64,000 nt of DNA from Vondammii sp040505895 (GTDB lineage Bacteria; Pseudomonadota; Gammaproteobacteria; Chromatiales; Chromatiaceae): NCBI GenBank assembly GCA_040505895.1, contig JBEVXU010000018.1, positions 186,001 to 250,000 of the forward strand, read 5' to 3'. Within the stretch, counting starts at the first letter, position 1; each line of letters starts with the position of its first letter. The notes beneath the pieces are model-generated. The model was given only the letters and a program-made list of their open reading frames with translations, had not been told where the DNA came from and did no database searches. This document shows positions 52,949 to 60,917 of this stretch, piece after piece. Both the position numbers and the translations under genes were made by a program.

Positions 52949-54292
52949 TCATTTCGCTTTTGGCTGAAGATGATTCTTAGGTTCAAAGACCTTGGCATAA
53001 GGATAGTCGGTACTGATACCAATGACTTGACCCTCAGGCCGAATAATTGTCATGCCGACACCGTAGCCGTCCAACCCCTCTTTCTTGCGGGTGTTGCGAT
53101 CCATGGTGATGTCGCACTCGATATGGATCATACCCTGTCGCAGCATGATTCGCTGGCCCTGTGTGCGGTTTCGGTGGCCATGGACGATGGTGTGTATACC
53201 CTCACGATAGGCTCGTTCAACACCATGATGGGTCAGCGGCATGTCCACCTCGCGGTACTTGGTGCGCATGGTGTTTGCCAGTGGACCATAGTAGAACTCA
53301 AACAGGTCATGTTCGATCTGCTTGCGAAAAAGGTCGTTGAGGTAGTCGATACCCTCTTCCTTGATCAGGCTGGTGATTCGGTCGTCGAGTCCGGCATGAA
53401 TAAAGAGAAAGGAACCTTTGTGACAGAGAAGCTGCATATCACGGAAGAACCAGGCAAACTCACCTTTTTTCTGCAGGAAGAGTTCACGGCATTTTTTTAC
53501 CGTGGCATAGACTTCGCGCATGGATAGCCCGGCATCTCTGCTGGCCCTCTCGAAATCGATCATCTTCTTCCGCAAGCGTGACACTTCGCGTTCAATACCC
53601 TGGTCCGGCATCATCCAAGCGGCCTCTTTCGGGAACTCTTTGAACCACTGCTTTGATGGATAGAGTTTACGCTTGCAGGCCCGATTACCGGGAATACCGT
53701 ACAGGGCCTTTTTTCCATTGAGGTACTGCTCTTGAACCTCTTTCAGCAGGGGTACCACCTTGGGACCTAAGCGAACGAACATATGTTCGGTTCTCGGATC
53801 GCGGTCAAGGCCCATGGCACGAATACCCATCAAGAACCTTATGTCATGGTTGCCGGCCAGCAGTTTGACCCTGGCGCCTATATCCATCAGTTTTCGGACG
53901 CTGCGCAGCAGTTGCAGACTGCTGGGGCCCTTATCAAGGCAGTCACCGCCGATAATAAAAAGGGCTTTGCGACCCTCTTTGGTAAGTTTGATATCCATGC
54001 CACCCGGGCCGGTTTTGCGTATACCGCCGGATGCCACAAGCGAAGCCGTGAACGCATCCACATCGGCATGGGAATCGGTGAGGAAATAGATCGGGCGCTT
54101 TGGCCACTTCCAGGGACTATGAGAGACTGCGCTTTGCAGTACCTCACTAAAGGCGTGATGATTACTTCGGTCCTTGCCAACCGATTGACGCTTGCCCAGT
54201 TGCCACGGCTGCCCCGTTGTTGGCAGGCCGTCGCGTATCCACTTGCTTCCATGGTAATTTGGGAGGGCGGCTTTATTCTTATTTGATGACAT
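52949..54292 (-). CDS. PPP-type metallophosphatase of the GAK locus
   Basis: 447 residues. Calcineurin-like blocks: FLTDSHADVDAF (about 71), FIIGGDCLDKGPSSLQLL (about 112), LLAGNHDIRFL (about 144), FLFIHAGLDDR (about 300) and VHGHRNRTQGQ (about 370), i.e. all metal ligands are kept. The remaining about 250 residues, including a helical insert (EVSRLRKKMIDFERASRDAGLSMREVYATVKKC), are not recognised. It lies between a histidine phosphatase and the amphi-Trp gene, so it should act on the product of the kinases in the same run. A second PPP protein with a different N-terminus is at 27.8 kb. Confidence 0.78.
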   Translation of the reverse strand: MSSNKNKAALPNYHGSKWIRDGLPTTGQPWQLGKRQSVGKDRSNHHAFSEVLQSAVSHSPWKWPKRPIYFLTDSHADVDAFTASLVASGGIRKTGPGGMDIKLTKEGRKALFIIGGDCLDKGPSSLQLLRSVRKLMDIGARVKLLAGNHDIRFLMGIRAMGLDRDPRTEHMFVRLGPKVVPLLKEVQEQYLNGKKALYGIPGNRACKRKLYPSKQWFKEFPKEAAWMMPDQGIEREVSRLRKKMIDFERASRDAGLSMREVYATVKKCRELFLQKKGEFAWFFRDMQLLCHKGSFLFIHAGLDDRITSLIKEEGIDYLNDLFRKQIEHDLFEFYYGPLANTMRTKYREVDMPLTHHGVERAYREGIHTIVHGHRNRTQGQRIMLRQGMIHIECDITMDRNTRKKEGLDGYGVGMTIIRPEGQVIGISTDYPYAKVFEPKNHLQPKAK

Positions 54293-54342
54293 GTAGGTCA
54301 GTTACTCGATCTCAGACACTGCTCATTGCGTTTAAATTGTGT

Positions 54343-55047
54343 TTAATCAGTGTACTCGCTCTGTTTGACACGAACCTTCCACTCGCCTGCTATATGCAGC
54401 CATTTACCCTCAGGCAGGAACTCGAGATAGATCGGCTGAGCGTGAAACATGCTCAATTGTGCGATCTGCTCATAGCTCAGTACGCCCAGATGGTATGCGG
54501 CATGGCGGAATGCGGCACCGTGGCCGACGAACAGTTTCAGGGTATCTGTGTCAGCATGCTTTGAAAGTAGATCCATCTGCCGATTGAGATGTCCGGCAAC
54601 CCGTTCGCCAGCCTCAAGCAGTGACTCCGCTCCTTGGAGGGGAAGCCGGAAACCGCTGTTGGATTTCCAATCGGAGGGTAGCTCGGAAAACCGTGGGTCT
54701 TCACGGATTATCGCTTCGATCTCGCCTATGGTGAGATTGGCGGCAGAGCCCAATCCACGTTCAGCCAAATCATCGTATCCGGTCAATACGGGTGACGTGA
54801 GGAAGCGATCAATAATTTCATCAATGATAATCTGTGCAGTCTGCCAAGACCTGAGTAGCTGTGAGCTATCTACCGAGGCTGAGAGTGCCCAGCCATTGGA
54901 ATCGATGCTCTCCCGGAGTTTTACGCCGGCCTGGTGCGCCTGCTCCTCACCCTCGCTGGTCAGGGAAAAGGGCTGGTGGGCACTGGGTGTCTTCGGTAGT
55001 TGCCGGTAGTCTCCGTGACGGATAAGGGCCGCAATAAGTCTCGGCAT
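54343..55047 (-). CDS. Histidine phosphatase superfamily protein of the GAK locus
   Basis: 234 residues. Catalytic RHG block ALIRHGDYRQLPKT near the start, then SSQLLRSWQTAQII with the phosphate-binding Arg, LAERGLG with the acid, and FVGHGAAFRH with the second His. This is the phosphoglycerate-mutase/SixA clan. Four bases after the SixA-NUDIX gene. Two histidine phosphatases in a row make it likely that a histidine phosphate, an acyl phosphate or a sugar phosphate is the substrate, but which is unknown. Confidence 0.82.
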   Translation of the reverse strand: MPRLIAALIRHGDYRQLPKTPSAHQPFSLTSEGEEQAHQAGVKLRESIDSNGWALSASVDSSQLLRSWQTAQIIIDEIIDRFLTSPVLTGYDDLAERGLGSAANLTIGEIEAIIREDPRFSELPSDWKSNSGFRLPLQGAESLLEAGERVAGHLNRQMDLLSKHADTDTLKLFVGHGAAFRHAAYHLGVLSYEQIAQLSMFHAQPIYLEFLPEGKWLHIAGEWKVRVKQSEYTD

Positions 55048-55051
55048 AAGA

Positions 55052-56020
55052 TCACTCTTTACCCAGTCGAGAGTTAAGGGCCATCAGCATGGGGCCAAGC
55101 GCTGACTGCTTAACCAGAGCGGCGGCCTCTTTTGCTGACACCCACTTGCGGCCCCGGTGGCGCTCTTCCCACTGGCCCTCCGGTAACTGGCGGGTGACCG
55201 CCATAGGATAGACCGTGACGGTGCAGGTGGCTCCCCATTTTTCGTAGCTGTAGCTGCCTACAGCCTCTTCCGTCACCTCACCTTCAACGCCCGCTTCCTC
55301 CCACGCCTCTTTGAGGGCGGATTCCTGCAGTGTATGCCCCGGGTCGGCAATTCCCTTGGGAACGACCCAGTGTTTGTTTTTGCTGGAGCTGATAATAAGC
55401 ACCTCCAGCTGCCCATCGCTAATTCGGTAAGGAATTACTGAGGACTGGGTATAGTAATAGGCGGGCCTGTCGCGACGTTCCTTACTATGAGGCGAAGGGA
55501 AAGGGAATTTCTTCTGCAGGTTGGAAGGACGGATCAGTTGCAAAAGTTTCCCCGCACCTTCATTCAAGTCACTCCATGTATCCGGCATCGACAGTCGGGC
55601 GATGGTGGCGGTGGGCATCAATTTTCCATCGCTTGGGATCTCGGGCTGTTCGTCTGACAGGTAGCTGAGCAGCAGTTCCAGTCCCGGGTTATGCCCGACC
55701 AGCATCACCCTATGTGCATCGTTTGGACACTCCGCGAGGGTTGCCAATAGATCATGGGTGTCAGCGAGGTAGATCCTTTTATCGTTATGGATATGCTTGG
55801 CACCTATACCCATGACCTTGCTGCACTTCTGGGCCGTGACCAAGGCACGCTCTGCAGGAGAGGTGATCACAAAGTCAGGTATAAGATTCTGTTGCTGCAG
55901 CCAGACACCAATGCGCTGTGCACCGCGCTTACCCCGGTCCTTCAGAGGACGATGGTAATCATCATCACCGGTCATCCAGTCCGATTTTCCATGGCGAAGT
56001 AACAGTAGTTCACGAGTCAT
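55052..56020 (-). CDS. SixA-type phosphatase fused to a NUDIX hydrolase
   Basis: 322 residues. Residues 1-165: a small histidine phosphatase like SixA (LLLRHGKSDWMTGDDDYHRPLKDRG, SPAERALVTAQ, VMLVGHNPGLELLL). Residues about 185-320: a NUDIX domain whose box reads PKGIADPGHTLQESALKEAWEEAG, with His in place of the first Glu and Lys in place of Arg. The order is the reverse of mycobacterial MutT1 (NUDIX first). Fusions of this pair elsewhere degrade pyrophosphate compounds stepwise, NUDIX cutting and phosphatase removing the last phosphate. Six bases after the HprK-related kinase. Function here inferred. Confidence 0.8.
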   Translation of the reverse strand: MTRELLLLRHGKSDWMTGDDDYHRPLKDRGKRGAQRIGVWLQQQNLIPDFVITSPAERALVTAQKCSKVMGIGAKHIHNDKRIYLADTHDLLATLAECPNDAHRVMLVGHNPGLELLLSYLSDEQPEIPSDGKLMPTATIARLSMPDTWSDLNEGAGKLLQLIRPSNLQKKFPFPSPHSKERRDRPAYYYTQSSVIPYRISDGQLEVLIISSSKNKHWVVPKGIADPGHTLQESALKEAWEEAGVEGEVTEEAVGSYSYEKWGATCTVTVYPMAVTRQLPEGQWEERHRGRKWVSAKEAAALVKQSALGPMLMALNSRLGKE

Positions 56021-56026
56021 CTCATA

Positions 56027-57109
56027 CTATTCCATTAACTCATCGAGGTGCTGGGTCATGGCATCGAAGTCGATTGCACCACTCGCCTCGTAGATAGTTA
56101 TCCCCTTCAGGGTTTTCAGATAGGCATCTTCTTCAAGAACTGTATCATCCCGGAAAAAACTGCCGTCGGCATACTGGTAGAAGGGACCAGGGGACTTCAT
56201 AAGTGCACCCAGCAGATCACGGCGCTCTGAAAGATCCACCTGTTGCAGTGTTAGGGGTTGGGTGCTGTCCCGTTGCCAGTTGAGTATCAGGAAAGCGGCC
56301 AATGGCGCCTCTGTAGTGATTCGTCCGCTGCCATAAACCTGATCAATCAATACGTCGTACTTATCTTCCAACTCCCACAACTCATCTTTTGGCAGATCGA
56401 GTAGTGATTCGCGTTGCTCTGCAGGGATCAGCTGATGAAGTCGTGGATTGTGTACGATGGTACCGGGGTTGACCCTGGGTAGTTTGGGAATACCTGCACC
56501 ATGGGTGGTTGTGCTATCCGTTTTGATAAATAGCCGGTCATTGGTGAGATAGTCGATTCCCGGATTCTCAAGCATGTGGAGCATAAGGGTCGACTTGCCG
56601 CCACCGGAAAAGCCCGCAATACCCAGCGTTTTTCCATTGTGAACCAGACCGGCAGCGTGGCAGATCAGCCACTCCCGGTTTTGCAACCAGTTCATGTACT
56701 GGGCGTTGATGAAATTGATCACCTGGTTGTCGTTGGCCACGCAGGGTCCGGCCGCAATACGTTGAGTCTCACTCTGCAGAAAGACCATGCCGGTACGGAC
56801 CTTGCGTACCAGTCGTCCGCCGGAAAAGTCGAAGTAGCTGTCCTTGCGACCACTCTTTCCCGGCTCCCGCTTCCAATCGACGAACTCGATACCGAGCTCC
56901 GGTGCATCGCGTTCTATGGCGATAATCTCCATATCCGGCTCTGCCGTAGGAGCAGAAACATGGGAGAAGTAGCTTTCCAGCTGGCTAATATGTTCACTGG
57001 AGTTGGAGCGCACGCGCAATGTACATTCACCAAGCGCAAGATGGAGCATCTGGTCACACAGCTGTGCACCGTTATATAAGCTGTCTGTAACAGTAGTAAG
57101 GTTTATCAT
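56027..57109 (-). CDS. HprK-related kinase B (GAK system)
   Basis: 360 residues. Walker-A loop GFSGGGKST at residues 166-174 inside an HPr-kinase-like domain, with HAAGLVHNGKTLGIAG before it, LTNDRLFI after it and PGTIVHNPRL further on. The C-terminal catalytic part and the first about 110 residues differ from classical HprK, which phosphorylates Ser 46 of HPr. No HPr or PTS gene is near. The family label HprK-related kinase B is one of the three GAK signatures. Overlaps the ATP-grasp gene by 4 bases. Confidence 0.82.
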   Translation of the reverse strand: MINLTTVTDSLYNGAQLCDQMLHLALGECTLRVRSNSSEHISQLESYFSHVSAPTAEPDMEIIAIERDAPELGIEFVDWKREPGKSGRKDSYFDFSGGRLVRKVRTGMVFLQSETQRIAAGPCVANDNQVINFINAQYMNWLQNREWLICHAAGLVHNGKTLGIAGFSGGGKSTLMLHMLENPGIDYLTNDRLFIKTDSTTTHGAGIPKLPRVNPGTIVHNPRLHQLIPAEQRESLLDLPKDELWELEDKYDVLIDQVYGSGRITTEAPLAAFLILNWQRDSTQPLTLQQVDLSERRDLLGALMKSPGPFYQYADGSFFRDDTVLEEDAYLKTLKGITIYEASGAIDFDAMTQHLDELME

Positions 57110-57996
57110 TGGCTCAGTTTTTCCAGTACATATTCTGTGTAAGCGGCGGCGGCGTCGATACCGGCCCCTTCCAGGGCGCCGCGAAAGCCACCAAAGGCGG
57201 ACACCTCGAAAACGATCGGCTCATCTGCTGTCTCTGCCACATCAACGGTGGTGAAGTCCATGCCGAATGGGGCCTGTGCTCGATAGGCAAGATCGATGAT
57301 CTCATCCGGTGGTGAGTAGGCCTCGTAACGGCCACCGCTGTGAATGGTGGTATTCCATGCATCGCTTTGGGAGACACGGGCATAGGTGCCGAGGTACTTT
57401 CCCCCCAGAAATACCATACCTAGATCCCGGCCGGGCAGATCGATCTTGCGCTGAATATACATCATCGGATTGCTGCGCTGAAATACCTCAATCGCGGTGC
57501 GTATCTCACTATCGGACTGATCGGCATCGATCACACACATGCCCCGTGCCTTGGTGGAGAAGAGTGGTTTGAATACCGCACTGCCGAATTTACCTACCGC
57601 AGCCATGGCGGCATCAACATCTTCGGTGACACATGTATCAGGCATGGGTATCTGGTTATTGCGGAGAGTGACCGTGCAACTCAGCCGATCAATCAGCCGC
57701 AACATGTTCTCTGCGCCGCTAAACACTTGCACACCGGCAGCTTCTGCAATCCGCAACAACTCCAGGCGGTCCAGGGTGTTGGGGCTATACTCGGCGCTGA
57801 TTTTTTTCACGATCAAGCCGTCCAACCGACACAGGTCATGGCCTGCAAACAGCAGCCGCTTCTCCTGCAGGTCAAGTTCGACCTTGCCCATATCGATAAC
57901 CAGACGAAATCCGGTCCGTTGTTCTATGGCATCAGCCAGGGTCTCTGTGGACCATTTGCCGGGTATGCCGACAACGCCTATTTTGAGGTCAACCAA
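57106..57996 (-). CDS. ATP-grasp enzyme (GAK system)
   Basis: 296 residues of the RimK-like ATP-grasp type: AENMLRLIDRLSCTVTLRNNQIPMPDT, SAVFKPLFSTKARGMCVI with the ATP lysine, MYIQRKIDLPGRDLGMVFLGGKYLG, and the metal-ligand region FGMDFTTVDVAE followed by VFEVSAFGGFRG. RimK-like enzymes ligate an amino acid or amine to a carboxylate with ATP. The acceptor here is unknown. Overlaps the PhoU-kinase gene by 8 bases and the HprK-related gene by 4. Confidence 0.82.
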   Translation of the reverse strand: MVDLKIGVVGIPGKWSTETLADAIEQRTGFRLVIDMGKVELDLQEKRLLFAGHDLCRLDGLIVKKISAEYSPNTLDRLELLRIAEAAGVQVFSGAENMLRLIDRLSCTVTLRNNQIPMPDTCVTEDVDAAMAAVGKFGSAVFKPLFSTKARGMCVIDADQSDSEIRTAIEVFQRSNPMMYIQRKIDLPGRDLGMVFLGGKYLGTYARVSQSDAWNTTIHSGGRYEAYSPPDEIIDLAYRAQAPFGMDFTTVDVAETADEPIVFEVSAFGGFRGALEGAGIDAAAAYTEYVLEKLSQ

Positions 57997-59635
57997 TGAA
58001 AATCTCCTTTACCGGTGTCTTGAAACTACCGGCCTTTTTTGGGTTGGTGGCAAGCACCTGCTCTAACAGATAACGGGAGCGCAAAAACATACTACGAGCC
58101 AATGTTTTGTCCAGGATAAAACGAGTGGAAGTGACGAATGAGCGGGCCAGGCCGAGGGCCAGGCGCAACTCAAACGTCTCGTCGTTTACCTTGTCGGCAT
58201 ACTCTCTGGCTATACGGTAGAAATCCTTCGCCAGGTTCATGATTCTTCGCCTCAGGGGGGCATCGAGAATCTGCAGGCGATAGTTTGAAACCATGAACAC
58301 CGAGATATCCTGCACATAATCCATGTAGCATGAGCGGTGCAGATCGATAAAGTTGATCCGCTGCTCCATCGGGTCGTAGATGATGTTATCCACATTAAAA
58401 TCACCATGGATGTAGACCGAGAAGGGAGACTGGAGTCTGGCTTCGTAATCGCGAGCTCTCTTGACCAGTGAGTCGAAAGAGGGAATGCCCAGGCCACAGA
58501 CCAGTGAATCGCCCCGCTGGAACTCAGGGTGAATTTTGTAGACATCACTCAAGCGTTTTTCGAGTTGTTGGATGAAGTTGGCGGAAACCGGCTTGTCGGT
58601 CTGTGTTTCATGCCACACTGATCTCAACGTACCACCCAGTTGATCAAGGGTCTCACTAAGCAGTTCGGGTGACTCATTCAAAAGAATCTGTTCGAACGTG
58701 AAGCCGGGCAGATGCTCGATCAGCAGAGAGGCGGATTGACCACGCTTCTTGTAGGAGAGAATCTTAGGCGCCAGACCGGGGTAGATCTCATGCCAGCTCT
58801 CGACGCCCTGACGCTCCTCTTTGAGTTTGCGTTTCTTACCCTCTTTAAAAATAGCGACATACTCATCATCCCCGCTATCGGGCGCACTAATGCCGGAGAT
58901 GGCACTACCTGAACGGGTTTCGGCAATCCGCTCAATCTGTACCTCCGACATATCCTCATCGGTTTCAAGATCCTCCACAGATGCCTGTAGTGAATGATAA
59001 CGTTCGAAGTTGACGGGCTGTCCCAGATTGGCGGAGATGATGGACTCGCTGATATCGAGCAGAGCATCCCCCATCTGCTCTACACTGTGTGCCACAAACA
59101 GGGCACAGGTCAGGTCCTCGGTATTCTTTTTCTTCTTCAGCGCGGCGATATAGTGTTTCAGCAGTCGGTTGTAGTCACGATCAAGCTTAGACTCGATCTG
59201 GCCAATCTTGAGCGCCAACCGGGTGTCATTTTCCAGGATAGCGGGTCCCAGCAGTTTGATACCGCGCCTGACTCGCTCCAGCATGGGGCCATACGCCTCA
59301 GATTTCGGGCAGCGTACGTTAATCAGATAGTCCATCTGCTTTATGCAGTCACGGCTAAGTTCAGCGATACGCTCCAGGTCGGTGGCGATAAACTCCACTC
59401 CGCGCAACGTCAGTGTCTCTGCACAGCCCTCCTTGCAACGGGACAGCTTATTTAGACAGCTGGTGTGAATACGCATTTTCAGGTTATAGGCGTAACCACT
59501 GCGGTCGAGAATACGCCGGGCAAGAGCTACCGTGGGCGTTTCAAAGTAGGTTTGTAGGTTAGCGACCTGAGAGTCGACCTCGACACACAGGAAGCGCAGG
59601 TTGTCCCTGATGCCTTTAGGAAGCTGCATTGTCAT
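57989..59635 (-). CDS. PhoU domain fused to an APH-type phosphotransferase
   Basis: 548 residues from the ATG at 59635; the frame extends 38 codons higher but that part lies inside the upstream NUDIX gene. Residues about 1-205: helical PhoU-like domain (TLRGVEFIATDLERIAELSRDCIKQMDYL, LFVAHSVEQMGDALLDISE). Residues about 255-530: aminoglycoside-phosphotransferase/choline-kinase fold with Brenner motif HGDFNVDNIIYD at 410 and the metal Asp in INFIDLHRSC. PhoU domains read phosphate transporters; APH domains phosphorylate small hydroxyl compounds. This fusion is unusual. First signature-linked gene after the NUDIX. Confidence 0.8.
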   Translation of the reverse strand: MTMQLPKGIRDNLRFLCVEVDSQVANLQTYFETPTVALARRILDRSGYAYNLKMRIHTSCLNKLSRCKEGCAETLTLRGVEFIATDLERIAELSRDCIKQMDYLINVRCPKSEAYGPMLERVRRGIKLLGPAILENDTRLALKIGQIESKLDRDYNRLLKHYIAALKKKKNTEDLTCALFVAHSVEQMGDALLDISESIISANLGQPVNFERYHSLQASVEDLETDEDMSEVQIERIAETRSGSAISGISAPDSGDDEYVAIFKEGKKRKLKEERQGVESWHEIYPGLAPKILSYKKRGQSASLLIEHLPGFTFEQILLNESPELLSETLDQLGGTLRSVWHETQTDKPVSANFIQQLEKRLSDVYKIHPEFQRGDSLVCGLGIPSFDSLVKRARDYEARLQSPFSVYIHGDFNVDNIIYDPMEQRINFIDLHRSCYMDYVQDISVFMVSNYRLQILDAPLRRRIMNLAKDFYRIAREYADKVNDETFELRLALGLARSFVTSTRFILDKTLARSMFLRSRYLLEQVLATNPKKAGSFKTPVKEIFIG

Positions 59636-60095
59636 GGAAGGTTCCCAGGTAGAGCGCTCTATCCGCATTATGCGGGATACAGGTCGAAAGGTATTGAGGA
59701 AAAAGTGGCAATCCTGCGAGCAAATCAAGAGCAATCCAGAGGACACCAACCTGATGCTTGTCCGGGTGGTAACCGCTGTGTGGGGAGTAGTCGTCAGGAA
59801 TGGCGCACTGGAAGAGGAATTCTACCAGATGTCTCTGGGTAGGCGGCTGAGTATCCCGTAGTTTAAAGTAGTCAACCACGTGAATAAGATCACCGATATC
59901 AACAGAAGTGCCGATCTCTTCCCTGCACTCTCTGTCAAGAGCTGCTTTCAGCGTCTCACCAGTATTCTGTGCTCCACCCGGTAGAGCGAACCGCTCACCT
60001 CGACCACCACCCTCTTTTCTGAGTAGTAAAATTTTCCCCCGCCGGACAATCAGGGCGCGTGCCGCATTTCGGATCTCTGGTATCACTTCTGTCAT
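59616..60095 (-). CDS. NUDIX hydrolase of the GAK locus
   Basis: 159 residues with a complete NUDIX box, GGAQNTGETLKAALDRECREEIGT, matching G-x5-E-x7-REU-x-EE-x-G exactly. N-terminal strand NAARALIVRRGKILLLRKEGG is typical. The PPTQRHLVEFLFQ segment suggests a substrate loop but does not tell nucleotide diphosphate sugar from others. Its stop lies inside the start of the PhoU-kinase gene (about 20-base overlap), so translation is coupled. Upstream lies a 338-base spacer that should hold the operon promoter. Confidence 0.85.
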   Translation of the reverse strand: MTEVIPEIRNAARALIVRRGKILLLRKEGGGRGERFALPGGAQNTGETLKAALDRECREEIGTSVDIGDLIHVVDYFKLRDTQPPTQRHLVEFLFQCAIPDDYSPHSGYHPDKHQVGVLWIALDLLAGLPLFPQYLSTCIPHNADRALYLGTFHDNAAS

Positions 60096-60433
60096 ATGCC
60101 GGTTTTACATATACGCAGTTATTTGTGTTTACAGTGTCTATTGTGATGGATAAGCGGCACTTTGTATCTGACGTCTGTCAAACGCCGCTTTTATTACTGC
60201 TGAAAATAGCGGGAGTTTATGGTCAGCTAACGGCGAGAATAGATTACAGATTTATTCAGCATGTCATACAAAACATCTAATCACACTCAGAGCCTCCCTC
60301 ATATGCCTCAACAAAATAAAGTCATGCCGGCATAGCCACTCTTTAATCAATTGTCCTCACGGCTCCCCTACAGGCCTGAACAACTACCACATATATTATT
60401 CAATACACCTTCAATGCGCCACCCTCAGCCGGT
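60096..60433. other. Spacer between the GAK operon and fliJ
   Basis: 338 bases of low GC with no gene. It lies upstream of the GAK genes and downstream of fliJ, all on the minus strand. A minus-strand TTGACA (complement of 60176-60181) is present but no fitting -10 was found at 16-18 bases. No terminator with a T run could be seen after fliJ, so read-through from the flagellar genes into the GAK operon is possible. Confidence 0.5.
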
Positions 60434-60874
60434 CTAGCTCTTCTCTTTTCCACCGTGCAGGCTATGCTCATCCTGTTCTTTCTGCTCTCTGAGGTCGATA
60501 GTTTTACGCTCAGATTGGCGAATGCGGTCCACTGCTTTCTCCAACACTTTTGTGCGAACATGTCTCTTTTTCCAGCTCTCCTTACGGATAACAAATTCCT
60601 GGTGACTTGCTTCAACCACCTGCTTTTGCTGATTGATCGCCAACCCCAGTTTGGCGATAAAAGCTCGATACTCCTGCATCTGGCCGGCGCTGATACCACG
60701 ACGTGCGGTGTCTTCAAAGCGATCCAAATACTCCTGGTGGTAACGGCGCAACTCCAACAACCTCTCTTCCTCGGCCTGCATCAGCCGCTGGGAATCCCCA
60801 AACTCACGTGCTGCACACTGTTCACGGGATTCAGCAACCCGTTGTACCGGTTTGAATCGTTTAGATGAGACCAT
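60434..60874 (-). CDS. fliJ: Flagellar export chaperone FliJ
   Basis: 146 residues, almost wholly helical coiled coil (RRYHQEYLDRFEDTARRGISAGQMQEYRAFIAKLGLAINQQ), rich in Glu, Gln, Lys and Arg. The start FKPVQRVAESREQCAAREFGDSQR is typical of FliJ. It links the FliI ATPase to the export gate FlhA. Located 43 bases after fliI, its usual place. Confidence 0.85.
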   Translation of the reverse strand: MVSSKRFKPVQRVAESREQCAAREFGDSQRLMQAEEERLLELRRYHQEYLDRFEDTARRGISAGQMQEYRAFIAKLGLAINQQKQVVEASHQEFVIRKESWKKRHVRTKVLEKAVDRIRQSERKTIDLREQKEQDEHSLHGGKEKS

Positions 60875-60917
60875 AAATTACTCAGCCTTTAAGGTGCCTC
60901 TGGATAAATTTATTTCC

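Noticed and set aside
56027..57109. Classical HPr kinase/phosphorylase of a PTS system
   Set aside because: No HPr or PTS gene nearby and the N-terminus differs; the neighbours fit the HprK-related GAK kinase.
60176..60181. TTGACA on the minus strand as promoter of the GAK operon
   Set aside because: No acceptable -10 hexamer at 16-18 bases; reported only as part of the spacer note.
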